Shown here: positions 41,251 through 49,547 of the stretch, piece after piece | Layout: each line of letters starts with the position of its first letter | How positions within the stretch are numbered: position 1 is the stretch's first letter | Source of the DNA: Thermoflexales bacterium | Lineage (GTDB): Bacteria > Chloroflexota > Anaerolineae > B4-G1 > DUEL01 | Assembly: GCA_014360895.1 (NCBI GenBank) | Contig: JACIWQ010000007.1 | Location: 1-52,081 of the forward strand | Direction of reading: 5' to 3' | DNA length: 52,081 nt | The notes under the pieces: generated by a model | Told to the model about the DNA's origin: nothing | Databases searched by the model: none | What the model saw: only the letters and a program-made list of their open reading frames with translations | Position numbers and translations under genes: made by a program

Positions 41251-41278
41251 TTGACACCGACCAGGGGTGTTATATAAT
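41251..41278 (+). promoter_or_regulatory. Promoter of the Phd/PIN toxin-antitoxin pair
   Basis: A consensus pair: TTGACA at 41251-41256 and TATAAT at 41273-41278 with a 16-base spacer, 42 bases ahead of the antitoxin ATG. Confidence 0.8.
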
Positions 41279-41280
41279 TG

Positions 41281-41298
41281 ATTACACAATTACACAAT
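41281..41298. promoter_or_regulatory. Possible antitoxin operator: tandem ATTACACA repeats
   Basis: ATTACACAATTACACAATT follows the -10 box at once. Two 8-base copies side by side at a transcription start suit an autorepressing Phd antitoxin, but this is inference from position. Confidence 0.35.
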
Positions 41299-41319
41299 TG
41301 CGCACTTGGGAGCGATGAA

Positions 41320-41643
41320 ATGTCAACGCTGATTTCGGCCGCAGAGTTTCACCGCAAGGCAGGCGACCTGCTGGCGCGCATCCGGTATCGGGGAGAGCGG
41401 TTTATCATTGAGCGACGGGGCCAGCCCATTGCGGTTCTCCTGAGCATAGAAGAGTTCCGCCAACTGGAGGCGATAGCCGCTCGTCAGCAGGCAGCGGAAC
41501 GGGCCGCCCGCTTCGCGGCTTTTGAGGCCGCCTGGGAAGCCGCGCCGCCCTCTGAAGCAGATGGGAGCGAGTTAAGCGATGCCGCCATTCAGGCCGAAGT
41601 AGACGCCGTGCGCGAGGCCCGCCGTGCCCAGAGTCGTGATTGA
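41320..41643 (+). CDS. Phd/YefM-type antitoxin
   Basis: A 107-residue protein with the Phd/YefM N-terminal DNA-binding part (LISAAEFHRKAGDLLARI; RFIIERRGQPIAVLLSIEEF) and an acidic, flexible C-terminus that would cover the toxin. GGGAGCG precedes ATG 41320; an upstream start at 41278 would lie in the promoter. It overlaps the PIN gene by 20 bases. Confidence 0.88.
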   Translation: MSTLISAAEFHRKAGDLLARIRYRGERFIIERRGQPIAVLLSIEEFRQLEAIAARQQAAERAARFAAFEAAWEAAPPSEADGSELSDAAIQAEVDAVREARRAQSRD

Positions 41644-42052
41644 CACCAGCCTGCTGGTGCGGATGATTACGGGCAGCCCGGTTTCCTCCCCTCTTTACCG
41701 CTTATGGCGGGAAGGCCGCTTTGAACTTGTTCTCTCTCCTCTCTTACTGGAGGAACTGGAAGCGGTCCTGAACCGTCCTGCCCTCCAGAAATATCTCCGT
41801 CCTGGTACTGCCCGGGCTTTCTTGGAACTTCTGTCTGCCGAAGCGATGGTGGTCAGCCCGACCATCGCCGTGTCTCTCTGCCGCGACCCCAAAGACGACG
41901 CTCTGCTGGAGATTGCCATCGCGGCTCAGGCAGAGTATCTGGTCTCGGCCGACCAGGACCTTATTGGTGATCCCCGTCTCCAGGAGATTATGAGAGCCCA
42001 ATACGGTGTTCGGATTGTGACGGTTACTGAGTTCGTGAAGACATTGGGATAG
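41624..42052 (+). CDS. PIN-domain toxin
   Basis: A 142-residue PIN RNase (COG1569-like). Four acids can be placed: Asp7 (VVIDTSLLV), Glu in LLEELEAVLN, Asp in CRDPKDDALLEIA, and Asp in LVSADQDLIG. It would cut RNA when freed from the antitoxin. The start is GTG at 41624, inside the antitoxin gene. It runs convergently towards sufS, seven bases away. Confidence 0.88.
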   Translation: MPRVVIDTSLLVRMITGSPVSSPLYRLWREGRFELVLSPLLLEELEAVLNRPALQKYLRPGTARAFLELLSAEAMVVSPTIAVSLCRDPKDDALLEIAIAAQAEYLVSADQDLIGDPRLQEIMRAQYGVRIVTVTEFVKTLG

Positions 42053-42059
42053 TTGTCCT

Positions 42060-43283
42060 TTACTGCCCCAGCACTTCTCCTACCCGTTCCAGTGCCTGTA
42101 CCAGCCGGTCCACCTCGTCGGCGGTGTTGTAGAGGTAGAAACTGGCGCGGACGGTGGCGGTCAGCCCCAGGCGGCGGTGGAGCGGTTGGGCACAGTGATG
42201 CCCGGCCCGGACGGCGATGCCTTCCATATCCAGCATATGGGCAATGTCGTGGGGGTGAATCCCGCGAAAGGTGAAGGCGACCACGCCGCCCCGCTGATGC
42301 GCGGGCGGGCCGATGATGTTCAGGCCGGGCAGGGCCGATAGTCGCTCCATCGCGTAGGCGGTCAGTTCCCGTTCGTGGGCCAAGATGGCCTCCATCCCGA
42401 TGCCCGTCAGATAATCCACTGCCGCCCCCAGCCCGATGCCCTCCACAAACGCCGGGGTCCCGGCCTCAAACTTCCAGGGCAGTCGGTTCCAGGTAGCCGA
42501 TTCCCACTCCACTTTCCGAATCATATCGCCACCGCCCAGGAACGGCGGCATGGCCTCCAACAGCGCCTCCTTTCCGTAGAGGACGCCAATGCCGGTGGGC
42601 CCGCACATCTTGTGGCCCGAAAAGGCCAGGAAGTCGCAATCCAGGTCCTGGACGTCCACCGGCATATGGGGCACGGCCTGGGCCGCATCCACCAGCACCA
42701 CCGCGCCGGCCCCGTGGGCCTTCTGGATAATCTCCCGCACCGGGGTAATCGTCCCCAGGACGTTGGACATCATCGTCACGGCAACCAGTTTGACCCGTTC
42801 ATCCAGCAGGGAGTCCAGCAGGTCCATCCGCAGGAGGCCATCGTCGGTGATGGGGAGGTAGACCAGTCGGGCCCCTTTTTCCTGCGCCAGCAGTTGCCAG
42901 GGGACCAGGTTGGAGTGGTGCTCCATCTCGGTCAGGAGAATCCGGTCGCCCGGGCGGATGTTTGTCCGTCCCCAGGCGTAGGCGACCAGGTTGATGGCCT
43001 CGGTGGTGTTGCGGGTGAAGATGACCTCCTCCCGCACGGGCGCGTTGATGAAAGAAGCCACCCGGTCTCGTGCGTTCTCGTAGGCCAGGGTGGCTTCTTC
43101 GCTGAAGGCGTAGATGCCCCGGTGGACGTTGGCATAACACTCCCGATACACTCGCTCCATTGCCTCCAGGACCGGCAGCGGCTTCTGGGAACTGGCCGCG
43201 CTGTCCAGGAAGACCAGGGGGTGGCCGTGAACGGTTCGGGAAAGGGCGGGGAAGTCGGCCCGAATTCGCTTTATATCCACCAT
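42060..43283 (-). CDS. sufS: Cysteine desulfurase SufS
   Basis: A 407-residue group II cysteine desulfurase: it removes sulfur from cysteine with PLP and passes it to SufU. FLDSAASSQKP at the start, TRNTTEAINLVAYAWG, the PLP Lys in FSGHKMCGPTG, and the active Cys in VRAGHHCAQPLHRRLG are present. GAGGTGG precedes ATG 43283. A promoter lies at 43315-43342. Together with two SufU proteins and the MIP18 protein it forms an Fe-S set; sufB, sufC and sufD are not in the window. Confidence 0.97.
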   Translation of the reverse strand: MVDIKRIRADFPALSRTVHGHPLVFLDSAASSQKPLPVLEAMERVYRECYANVHRGIYAFSEEATLAYENARDRVASFINAPVREEVIFTRNTTEAINLVAYAWGRTNIRPGDRILLTEMEHHSNLVPWQLLAQEKGARLVYLPITDDGLLRMDLLDSLLDERVKLVAVTMMSNVLGTITPVREIIQKAHGAGAVVLVDAAQAVPHMPVDVQDLDCDFLAFSGHKMCGPTGIGVLYGKEALLEAMPPFLGGGDMIRKVEWESATWNRLPWKFEAGTPAFVEGIGLGAAVDYLTGIGMEAILAHERELTAYAMERLSALPGLNIIGPPAHQRGGVVAFTFRGIHPHDIAHMLDMEGIAVRAGHHCAQPLHRRLGLTATVRASFYLYNTADEVDRLVQALERVGEVLGQ

Positions 43284-43314
43284 GTTCCACCTCACAAGCA
43301 GTTTGGGCGGAGGT

Positions 43315-43342
43315 AGTATACCATAATCATCCGCTGTTGCAA
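43315..43342 (-). promoter_or_regulatory. Promoter of sufS
   Basis: On the minus strand TTGCAA (43342-43337) and TATACT (43320-43315) are 16 bases apart, about 30 bases ahead of the sufS ATG. Confidence 0.65.
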
Positions 43343-43381
43343 CTGTGACGGCCGGGTTTTCGGCGATGTGTCTCTGCTTTT

Positions 43382-43409
43382 TTGACAGCGCGGGGCGTTG
43401 TGGTATAAT
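43382..43409 (+). promoter_or_regulatory. Promoter of the MIP18-family gene
   Basis: Full consensus: TTGACA at 43382-43387 and TATAAT at 43404-43409 with a 16-base spacer, 46 bases ahead of the ATG. It is divergent from the sufS promoter, about 40 bases away. Confidence 0.85.
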
Positions 43410-43455
43410 GTGAGAAAATCCGGTTTCAGATACCACGAGTTTTGAGGAGTCTGTC

Positions 43456-43779
43456 ATGAACGAGAACCCACAACCCCTTTCCGAGCAAGAAATTGCCCGC
43501 ATCCGGGAGGCCCTGCGGGATGTCTACGACCCCGAAATCGGCATCAGCGTGGTGGACCTGGGGCTGGTGCGGAAGATTGAGGAAGTGGAGGGGGAGGTCC
43601 AGATTACGATGATTCTCACCGCTCCCTTCTGCCCGCTGGCGGGGATGATTCTGGAGGAGGCCCGGCGGGCCGCCCAGGCCGTCACCGAACGACCGGTGAA
43701 GGTGGTCATGGGGATGGAGCGCTGGGACCCCTCCATGATGTCCGGCGAAGCGCACCAGCGCCTGGGCTTCGGGTTCTGA
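43456..43779 (+). CDS. MIP18/DUF59-family Fe-S assembly protein (SufT-like)
   Basis: A 107-residue DUF59 protein. DVYDPEIGISVVDLGLV and LTAPFCPLAG (the conserved Cys) are typical of the PaaD/MIP18/SufT group, which helps mature Fe-S proteins. It lies divergent from sufS, which supports an Fe-S role. GAGGAGTCTGTC precedes the ATG. A 9-bp hairpin follows ten bases after the stop. Confidence 0.92.
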   Translation: MNENPQPLSEQEIARIREALRDVYDPEIGISVVDLGLVRKIEEVEGEVQITMILTAPFCPLAGMILEEARRAAQAVTERPVKVVMGMERWDPSMMSGEAHQRLGFGF

Positions 43780-43788
43780 GGGAGGTGT

Positions 43789-43809
43789 CTTTGGGGCGCC
43801 GCCCCAAAG
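43789..43809 (+). terminator. Hairpin between the MIP18 and archaemetzincin genes
   Basis: CTTTGGGGC and GCCCCAAAG form a perfect 9-bp stem with a GCC loop, followed by ATTTGTTCT. It could be a weak terminator or a leader structure of the next gene; the T run is imperfect. Confidence 0.45.
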
Positions 43810-43823
43810 CATTTGTTCTAAAG

Positions 43824-44381
43824 ATGCCCGGGGAAGTCCTGGTTGTCCCCATCGGAGAGGTGGAGGTCAATCTGACGGCCTGGCTGGCAGGGGAACTGGG
43901 CGCAACCCTGGGATGCCCGGTGGCCGTTGGGGAACCGGTCCCCGTGCCAGAATGGGGGTACGACCCGCACCGCCGCCAGTACCGGGGAGAATCTATGCTG
44001 GCGGCACTGCGCGCGGTCTCCGCACCCGCCGGGCGGGTTCTGGGCCTGGTGGATGCGGATTGTTATGCCCCAGGGCTGAACTTCATCTTCGGGCAGGCAA
44101 CCCTGCGGGGGCGGGAAGCTTTCGTCGCGCTGCCCCGCCTCCGCCCCTCTTTCTACGGTCTCCCCGATGACCCCTCCCTCTTCCGCCAGCGGGTGCTCAA
44201 GGAGGCCGTCCACGAACTGGGCCACACCTGGGGGCTGGGCCATTGCCCCGACTCCCGTTGCGTGATGCACTTCTCCAACACGCTCCACGATACGGACGTG
44301 AAGGGAGCGGCGTTCTGCCCTCGTTGCCGACGCAACCTCCCGCGATGGACACCGACATCCGCTCCGAACTCCAGCGTCTGA
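43824..44381 (+). CDS. Archaemetzincin-family zinc metallopeptidase
   Basis: A 185-residue protease with the complete archaemetzincin signature: HELGHTWGLGHC (His130, Glu131, His134, His140), then Cys141-x4-Cys146, Met148, and Cys165-x2-Cys168 binding a structural zinc. It starts VLVVPIGEVEVN as family members do. These are cytoplasmic aminopeptidase-like enzymes, common in archaea and vertebrates and patchy in bacteria. The physiological substrate is unknown. ATG 43824 was chosen by family length; a GTG at 43785 would add 13 residues over the hairpin. The end overlaps the next gene by 37 bases. Confidence 0.9.
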   Translation: MPGEVLVVPIGEVEVNLTAWLAGELGATLGCPVAVGEPVPVPEWGYDPHRRQYRGESMLAALRAVSAPAGRVLGLVDADCYAPGLNFIFGQATLRGREAFVALPRLRPSFYGLPDDPSLFRQRVLKEAVHELGHTWGLGHCPDSRCVMHFSNTLHDTDVKGAAFCPRCRRNLPRWTPTSAPNSSV

Positions 44382-44989
44382 CCCGGATGCCTCCCTGGGG
44401 GCGAATCCAGCACGACGATTGGGACCGTCCCAGCCGGTTTATCTATCATATCCGCTCGCTGGAAGAGTTGCGCCGGGAGACCCGCAGAGTTGCGGCGGCA
44501 CGGGGATTTCCCCTTCAGCCGTTTGCCGCCTATGTGATTCGGCGCTGGTACAACTTCCATACCCACCAGGTCGTTTTGGAGATGTGCTATTCCCACCCAC
44601 GCGTTACTCCGGAGACGGACCCCCGCCATCCGTCCGTGGATTTCTATCTGGACGGCGTCCCCTTTGATCTGAAACTGACCGATTTCCCGCGCCATTACCC
44701 TGTTTCGCTGGACGAGGCCCGGGCCCACCCCGAGGGCCTGGTCAACTGGCTGTACCGGAATCAGTCTCGGGAGGGGCGCTATCACGCGGCCAACCGTCTA
44801 TTTGTCATTTTCTATCACGCGCTCGCTCCGGAGCGGACCTGGGAAGTGCGCCGGATGTTTGATCGGATAGAGCCGCTGGTTGAGGCGTACCTGGACCGGC
44901 CTGCGCTGATTCGGGCCCGATGTGTTGGGCCGGATGGGGTCCTGTACCGCCCCCTGGCCGGGGCGATTTTCTGCGTCTACGAGGACTAA
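44345..44989 (+). CDS. Uncharacterised protein, possible PD-(D/E)xK fold
   Basis: A 214-residue soluble protein that I do not recognise. A strand-like region VVLEMCYSHP (Glu79) is followed by HPSVDFYLDGVPFDLKLT with Asp99 and Asp108-Leu-Lys110, spaced like the core of PD-(D/E)xK nucleases. Later it has WLYRNQSREGRYHAANRLFV and several aromatic-basic stretches. The fold idea rests only on this spacing. It overlaps the archaemetzincin gene by 37 bases with no good Shine-Dalgarno, suggesting coupled translation and a shared role. Confidence 0.6.
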   Translation: MDTDIRSELQRLTRMPPWGRIQHDDWDRPSRFIYHIRSLEELRRETRRVAAARGFPLQPFAAYVIRRWYNFHTHQVVLEMCYSHPRVTPETDPRHPSVDFYLDGVPFDLKLTDFPRHYPVSLDEARAHPEGLVNWLYRNQSREGRYHAANRLFVIFYHALAPERTWEVRRMFDRIEPLVEAYLDRPALIRARCVGPDGVLYRPLAGAIFCVYED

Positions 44990-45035
44990 CGGGTACTACC
45001 CACAGACCCTCATTCATTCCCCTCTCCTGCGAAGT

Positions 45036-45079
45036 CTTCATACATCCTCTGCAATTTCTTCACAATTTCTTCAACAGTT
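45036..45079 (+). promoter_or_regulatory. 11-bp phased direct repeats (possible PhoB/OmpR-type operator)
   Basis: CTTCA recurs at 45036, 45058 and 45069, with a weaker CTCTG at 45047: four 11-base units. CAATTTCTTCA is repeated exactly at 45052-45062 and 45063-45073. A -10-like TATCAT lies at 45085-45090, so the repeats cover the place of a -35 box. Winged-helix response regulators of the OmpR/PhoB class bind direct repeats spaced by 11 bp in this layout. Confidence 0.5.
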
Positions 45080-45119
45080 GACGGTATCATACGGCCAGTC
45101 GCGAATCCGAGGGAGAGAC

Positions 45120-47249
45120 ATGGCCGACCAGCCTTCTTCGTTTCTCACCAGGAGACTATTGCCCGGCGTGACCGTCGCGCGGGCAATTGTGGTGGTGCTG
45201 ATGGCCCTCTCGCTGGGGCTCCACCTCTACAACATCGGCTCCATCGGCGACGCCAACGCCTACTACACCGCGACGGTCAAGTCCATGCTGCAATCCTGGC
45301 GCAACTTCTTCTTCGCCGCCGCCGAGCCGGGCGGGTCCGTCACGGTGGATAAGCCCCCGCTGGGGTTCTGGATTGAGGCCGCCTTCGCGGCCCTCCTGGG
45401 TGTGAGCGGCTTCAGCACTTCCCTGCCCAACATCCTGGCCGGGGTCTTCGCCGTCCCGGTGCTCTATGCCCTCGTCCGCCGCCACGCGGGGGAACTGGCC
45501 GGCCTGGTCGCCGCGCTGGCGATGACGCTGACGCCCGTCTTCGTCGCCACGAACCGCAACAACACCATAGACGGGATGCTGGTCTTCTGCCTGCTCCTGG
45601 CGGCGTGGGCGTTCGTGCGGGCGACGGAGTCCGGTCGGCGGCGCTGGTTGCTCCTGGGCGCGTTCCTGGTCGGCCTGGGCTTCAACATCAAGATGCTCCA
45701 GGCCTATCTGCCGCTGCCCGCGTTCTATGCCCTCTACTTCCTCGGCTCCCGGGAAGGGTGGGGCCGGAAACTGGTCAATCTGGCCCTGGCGACGGCCCTG
45801 CTCCTGGCCGTCTCCTTCTCCTGGGCGGTCGCGGTGGACCTGACGCCACCGGACGGGCGGCCGTACATCGGCTCCTCGGGCGACAACTCCGTGATGAGCC
45901 TGATTTTCGGCTATAACGGCCTCTCGCGGGTGTTCAACCGGGGGATGGGCAGTCCCCAGGCCGCGCAGGCCCCGGCGGGTCCGGGGACCTTCCCTGCTCC
46001 TCAGGCCGGGATGCAGCGCGGCGCCCCCGGCTTCGGTCAGCAGGCCGTGGACGCCTGCGCAGGCCTGAATGAGGGGGCGGCGTGCTCCTTCAGCGTGGAC
46101 GGCCGCACCGTCGCCGGGACGTGTGTGCGCTCCCCCAGCGCCGACCAACTGGTGTGCACGCCTCAGGGCGGGCCTGCCCCGGCCTTCCAGCGGGGCACAC
46201 CGGTGATGGGTACGCCCCCGCAGGCCAGTCGGGGCAACGTCCCCTTCAGCAATGAAACGGGCTATCCGGGCATCTTCCGCTTCTTCACGGCGCCGCTCTC
46301 CAAGCAGATGTCCTGGCTGTTGCCCTTCGCGCTGGTCGGCCTGGTCGTGTCGCTGGTCGGCCGTCGGGTCCGGCTGCCGCTGGAGGAGGGGATGCACCGG
46401 GCGCTGGTCCTCTGGGGCGGCTGGCTGGTCACCTGCCTGGTCTTCTTCAGTTTCGTCTCCGGGATTTTCCACGCCTACTACACCATTATGCTGGCCCCGG
46501 CGCTGGGCGCGGTCGTCGGGACGGGGACAGCTCAGTTCAGGGAGTGGACGCGAACGCATCCCTGGACGGGTGTCCTCCTGGTCCTGGCCGCCGCGGGGAC
46601 GCTCGGGTACCAGGCCTTCGCGTTCCGGCAGTACGGGGAATCCCTGAGCGTGCTGGCTCTTGCCGCGCTCCTGCTCCTGGCCGGAGGCCTGTTTCTTCTG
46701 ATCCCGGCGCGGGCCCGGCGGGTGGCTGTGCCGGTGATTCTGGCGGCGATGCTGGTCGCCCCCGCGTACTGGACGGGGATGACCGTCGCGGCGGGGGCGG
46801 ACCAGAACCTGCCCACCGCGTATCCGGGGGCCCAGCAGTTCCGGCCCGGACCGGGGGCCCGCGCGGGCGCGTCCGCTCCGGCGAGGGCCGGTAGGGCCAA
46901 CGCCGACCTGGTGGCCTACCTGCAGGCGAACACGCAGGACGTGGAGTACCTGGTCGCCGTGCCCTCCTCCCAGACCGGCGCGCCGCTGGTGTTGGCGACG
47001 GGCCGTCCGGTCCTCTACATGGGCGGTTTCGGCGGGCAGGACCGGGTGGTGACGGCGGAGGATTTGCAGAAGATGGTCGCCGAGGGCCGGCTGCGGTACG
47101 TCCTCTACGGCGGGATGGGCGGTCGGCAGGACATCGCGGCCTGGCTGCAGACGTCCTGCACAGTCGTCCCGGAGTTCAGCGCAACGGGCACCGCCGCTCC
47201 GGGTGGGCCCGCCGACCGGGGCACCGTGCTGTATCGGTGTGGAAATTAG
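45120..47249 (+). CDS. GT39-like membrane glycosyltransferase with a four-Cys insert
   Basis: A 709-residue GT-C protein with about 11-13 membrane helices. GDANAYYTATVKSMLQSWRN and VTVDKPPLGFWIEA form the acceptor/donor site of PMT/ArnT-type enzymes, which use polyprenyl-phosphate sugars outside the membrane. The external loop at about residues 275-385 is an insertion rich in G, P, A and Q that contains a small domain with Cys313, Cys322, Cys335 and Cys346 (ACSFSVDGRTVAGTC). The C-terminal part is soluble. GGGAGAGAC precedes ATG 45120. It heads a four-gene run with exporter genes. Confidence 0.85.
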   Translation: MADQPSSFLTRRLLPGVTVARAIVVVLMALSLGLHLYNIGSIGDANAYYTATVKSMLQSWRNFFFAAAEPGGSVTVDKPPLGFWIEAAFAALLGVSGFSTSLPNILAGVFAVPVLYALVRRHAGELAGLVAALAMTLTPVFVATNRNNTIDGMLVFCLLLAAWAFVRATESGRRRWLLLGAFLVGLGFNIKMLQAYLPLPAFYALYFLGSREGWGRKLVNLALATALLLAVSFSWAVAVDLTPPDGRPYIGSSGDNSVMSLIFGYNGLSRVFNRGMGSPQAAQAPAGPGTFPAPQAGMQRGAPGFGQQAVDACAGLNEGAACSFSVDGRTVAGTCVRSPSADQLVCTPQGGPAPAFQRGTPVMGTPPQASRGNVPFSNETGYPGIFRFFTAPLSKQMSWLLPFALVGLVVSLVGRRVRLPLEEGMHRALVLWGGWLVTCLVFFSFVSGIFHAYYTIMLAPALGAVVGTGTAQFREWTRTHPWTGVLLVLAAAGTLGYQAFAFRQYGESLSVLALAALLLLAGGLFLLIPARARRVAVPVILAAMLVAPAYWTGMTVAAGADQNLPTAYPGAQQFRPGPGARAGASAPARAGRANADLVAYLQANTQDVEYLVAVPSSQTGAPLVLATGRPVLYMGGFGGQDRVVTAEDLQKMVAEGRLRYVLYGGMGGRQDIAAWLQTSCTVVPEFSATGTAAPGGPADRGTVLYRCGN

Positions 47250-47261
47250 CGCCCCGAAAAA

Positions 47262-47283
47262 CTTTGTGTCCTTTGTGGTTTAT
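47262..47283. repeat. CTTTGTGTCCTTTGTGGTTT repeat
   Basis: Lies in the 55-base gap between the glycosyltransferase and the adaptor genes. It belongs to the same loose family as the CTTCGTGTCTTGGTGTC repeats at 10796-11030. Confidence 0.5.
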
Positions 47284-47304
47284 ACCCTAAAAACAGGAGG
47301 AGAC

Positions 47305-48762
47305 ATGCTCAAACGTCGCTGGATATGGATTGTTGTCGCCGTGGTCGTCGTGCTGGCGGGAGTGGGAGGGTTTCTCCTCTGGCGGCAGTCCAGCACCGCC
47401 GCGACCTCTACCGCCACGCGCACCGTCCCCGTGCGCAAGGGGACGCTTCAGGTCACCGTGAGCGCCAGCGGCTCCCTGGAGCCGGTCCGGCAGGTAGACC
47501 TCAGTTTTGACGTCTCCGGCAAAGTCGCCGAGGTGGCGGTGGACATCGGGGACGCGGTGAAGGCCGGGCAGGTGCTGGCCCGTCTGGATACGACCAGCCT
47601 GGAACTGAGCCTGCGGCAGGCGGAAGCCCAACTGAAGTCCGCCCAGGCCCAACTGGCGAAGGCTAAGACCCCGGCGACCGAGGAGGAGATCAAGGCCGCC
47701 GAGGCCGCCTACTACAGCGCGCTGGCCCAGTACCAGGAACTGAAAAACAGCCCCTCCGAGGAGACCATCGCGTCCGCAAAAGCGAGCCTGGAGAAGGCGA
47801 AGATTACGCTGGAGCGGGCCCAGGCCGCCTACGACCGGGTCTCCTGGCGGCCAGAGATTAGCATGCTCCCACAATCCCAGCAGTTGCAGGACGCCACGCT
47901 GGATTATCAGGTCGCCCTGGCCAACTATGAGGCGGCTGTCAAGGGGCCTTCCCAGACGGAACTGGCGGCCGCGTGGCGCAACGTGGAGAGCGCGAAGGCC
48001 AAACTGGATAGCCTGCGGAATGGCCCCACGGAGGAGGACCTGGCCTCCGCTGAGGCCACGCTGGAGCAGGCTCAGGTTGCCGTAGAAACCGCCCGCCGCA
48101 ACCTGGAGGCCGCCACCCTCAAGGCCCCCTTTGACGGCGTCGTCGCGGCGGTGAACCTGGTGGTCGGCGAGCCCGCTGTCTCCCCGGCGGTCACACTGAT
48201 GGACCTCTCCCGTTTCCGCATCACCGTCCAGGTGGACGAGATGGACGTGAGCCAACTGGCGGTGGGGATGCCCGCGGTGGTGACGGTGGACGCTCTGCCC
48301 GACGTAACGCTGACCGGCAAGGTGGAGCGCATCGGCGTGGCGGCCTCCTCTACCAGCGGCGCCGTCTACTACCCTGTCGTCATCGCGCTGGACCCGACCG
48401 ACGCGCCGCTGCGGGCCGGGATGTCCGCCAGCGTCACCATCCAGGTGCAGGAACTGACCGACCAGTTGCTCATCCCCACCTGGGCCATCCTGACCGACCC
48501 GGTCACCAATCGGCCCTACGTTCTCCGCCAGACGGCCAACGGCGTGGAGCCGGTCAACGTCCAACTGGGCGTCCGGTATTCGGGTTACGCGCAGGTCCTC
48601 TCCGGCCTCTCTGAGGGGGACGTTCTGGTCGTCAATAACCAGACCGGCTCCTCCGGCACCTTTGAGCCGGGCGCGATGCGGTTCATCTTCGGTGGAGCGG
48701 GTGGGCCGCCGCCCGAGTTCCGGCGGCAGACTCAGCAGGGACAGCAACAGCAGCAGCCATAG
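47305..48762 (+). CDS. HlyD/MacA-type periplasmic adaptor
   Basis: A 485-residue membrane-fusion protein. An N-terminal anchor helix ([20 protein letters not shown]) is followed by a lipoyl half ([20 protein letters not shown]), a long coiled coil (about residues 90-270), the second lipoyl half ([20 protein letters not shown]), and beta-barrel regions ([19 protein letters not shown]). The tail is a Q-rich stretch. It links the ABC exporter encoded next to an outer layer or acceptor. GGAGGAGAC precedes the ATG. The coiled coil is longer than in most MacA proteins. Confidence 0.9.
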   Translation: MLKRRWIWIVVAVVVVLAGVGGFLLWRQSSTAATSTATRTVPVRKGTLQVTVSASGSLEPVRQVDLSFDVSGKVAEVAVDIGDAVKAGQVLARLDTTSLELSLRQAEAQLKSAQAQLAKAKTPATEEEIKAAEAAYYSALAQYQELKNSPSEETIASAKASLEKAKITLERAQAAYDRVSWRPEISMLPQSQQLQDATLDYQVALANYEAAVKGPSQTELAAAWRNVESAKAKLDSLRNGPTEEDLASAEATLEQAQVAVETARRNLEAATLKAPFDGVVAAVNLVVGEPAVSPAVTLMDLSRFRITVQVDEMDVSQLAVGMPAVVTVDALPDVTLTGKVERIGVAASSTSGAVYYPVVIALDPTDAPLRAGMSASVTIQVQELTDQLLIPTWAILTDPVTNRPYVLRQTANGVEPVNVQLGVRYSGYAQVLSGLSEGDVLVVNNQTGSSGTFEPGAMRFIFGGAGGPPPEFRRQTQQGQQQQQP

Positions 48763-48772
48763 GAGCGGGCCT

Positions 48773-49486
48773 ATGAATGAGACGGTTGTCCGCCTGGAGA
48801 ACATCGTCAAAATCTACCGGATGGGGGCCGTGGAGGTGCCCGCGCTGCGGGGCGTCTCCCTCACCGTCCGCCCCGGCGAGATGGTCGCCATTATGGGCCC
48901 CTCCGGCTCCGGCAAGTCCACCCTGATGAACATCATCGGCTGCCTGGACCAACCCACCTCCGGCGCCTACTGGCTGGACGGGCAGGAGGTGGGGAAACTG
49001 GACGACGACCAGTTGGCGGCCATCCGCAACCGGCGCATCGGCTTTGTCTTCCAGACCTTCAACCTGCTGCCGAGGACGACGGCGCTGGAGAATGCGGCGC
49101 TGCCGCTTCTGTATGCCGGGGTGGGGCGGGCGGAGCGGCTGCGGCGGGCGCGGGAGGCGCTGGAGGCAGTGGGGTTAGGCGACCGGCTGCACCACACGCC
49201 GACGGAACTTTCGGGTGGGGAGCAGCAGCGGGTGGCGATTGCGCGGGCGTTGGTGACGGGGCCGTCGCTCATTCTGGCGGACGAGCCGACGGGGAATCTG
49301 GATAGCAAGGCGGGGCGGGAGGTGATGGCGATCTTGCAGCGGTTGAACTGGGAGCAGGGGATCACGGTGGTGATGGTGACCCACGACCCGACGATTGCGC
49401 GGCACACGGGGCGGATCATCTACCTGCGGGACGGGTTGGTGGAGGGGGAGGAGGTGGTCTCCAACCCCCTGGTCGCGGCGGGATAG
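48773..49486 (+). CDS. MacB/LolD-type ABC transporter ATPase
   Basis: A 237-residue ATPase: Walker [11 protein letters not shown]-loop [20 protein letters not shown] signature [15 protein letters not shown], Walker [14 protein letters not shown] and the H-loop VMVTHD. The PTGNLDS tail is typical of the MacB/LolD/FtsE group (mechanotransmission transporters). It starts ten bases after the adaptor gene and pairs with the permease downstream. The substrate is unknown. Confidence 0.95.
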   Translation: MNETVVRLENIVKIYRMGAVEVPALRGVSLTVRPGEMVAIMGPSGSGKSTLMNIIGCLDQPTSGAYWLDGQEVGKLDDDQLAAIRNRRIGFVFQTFNLLPRTTALENAALPLLYAGVGRAERLRRAREALEAVGLGDRLHHTPTELSGGEQQRVAIARALVTGPSLILADEPTGNLDSKAGREVMAILQRLNWEQGITVVMVTHDPTIARHTGRIIYLRDGLVEGEEVVSNPLVAAG

Positions 49487-49487
49487 C

Positions 49488-49533
49488 GGAACACGGAATA
49501 CGCAATACGTACTTCGTACTCCGTATTCCGTAG
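49488..49533. repeat. Heptamer tract GGAATAC/GTATTCC
   Basis: Seven-base units GGAACAC, GGAATAC, GCAATAC, GTACTTC, GTACTCC and GTATTCC run in phase from the ABC ATPase stop towards the permease start. The two halves are roughly inverted, so a hairpin is possible. Related units lie at 21839. Confidence 0.7.
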
Positions 49534-49547
49534 GGATGGAGGTGAGG

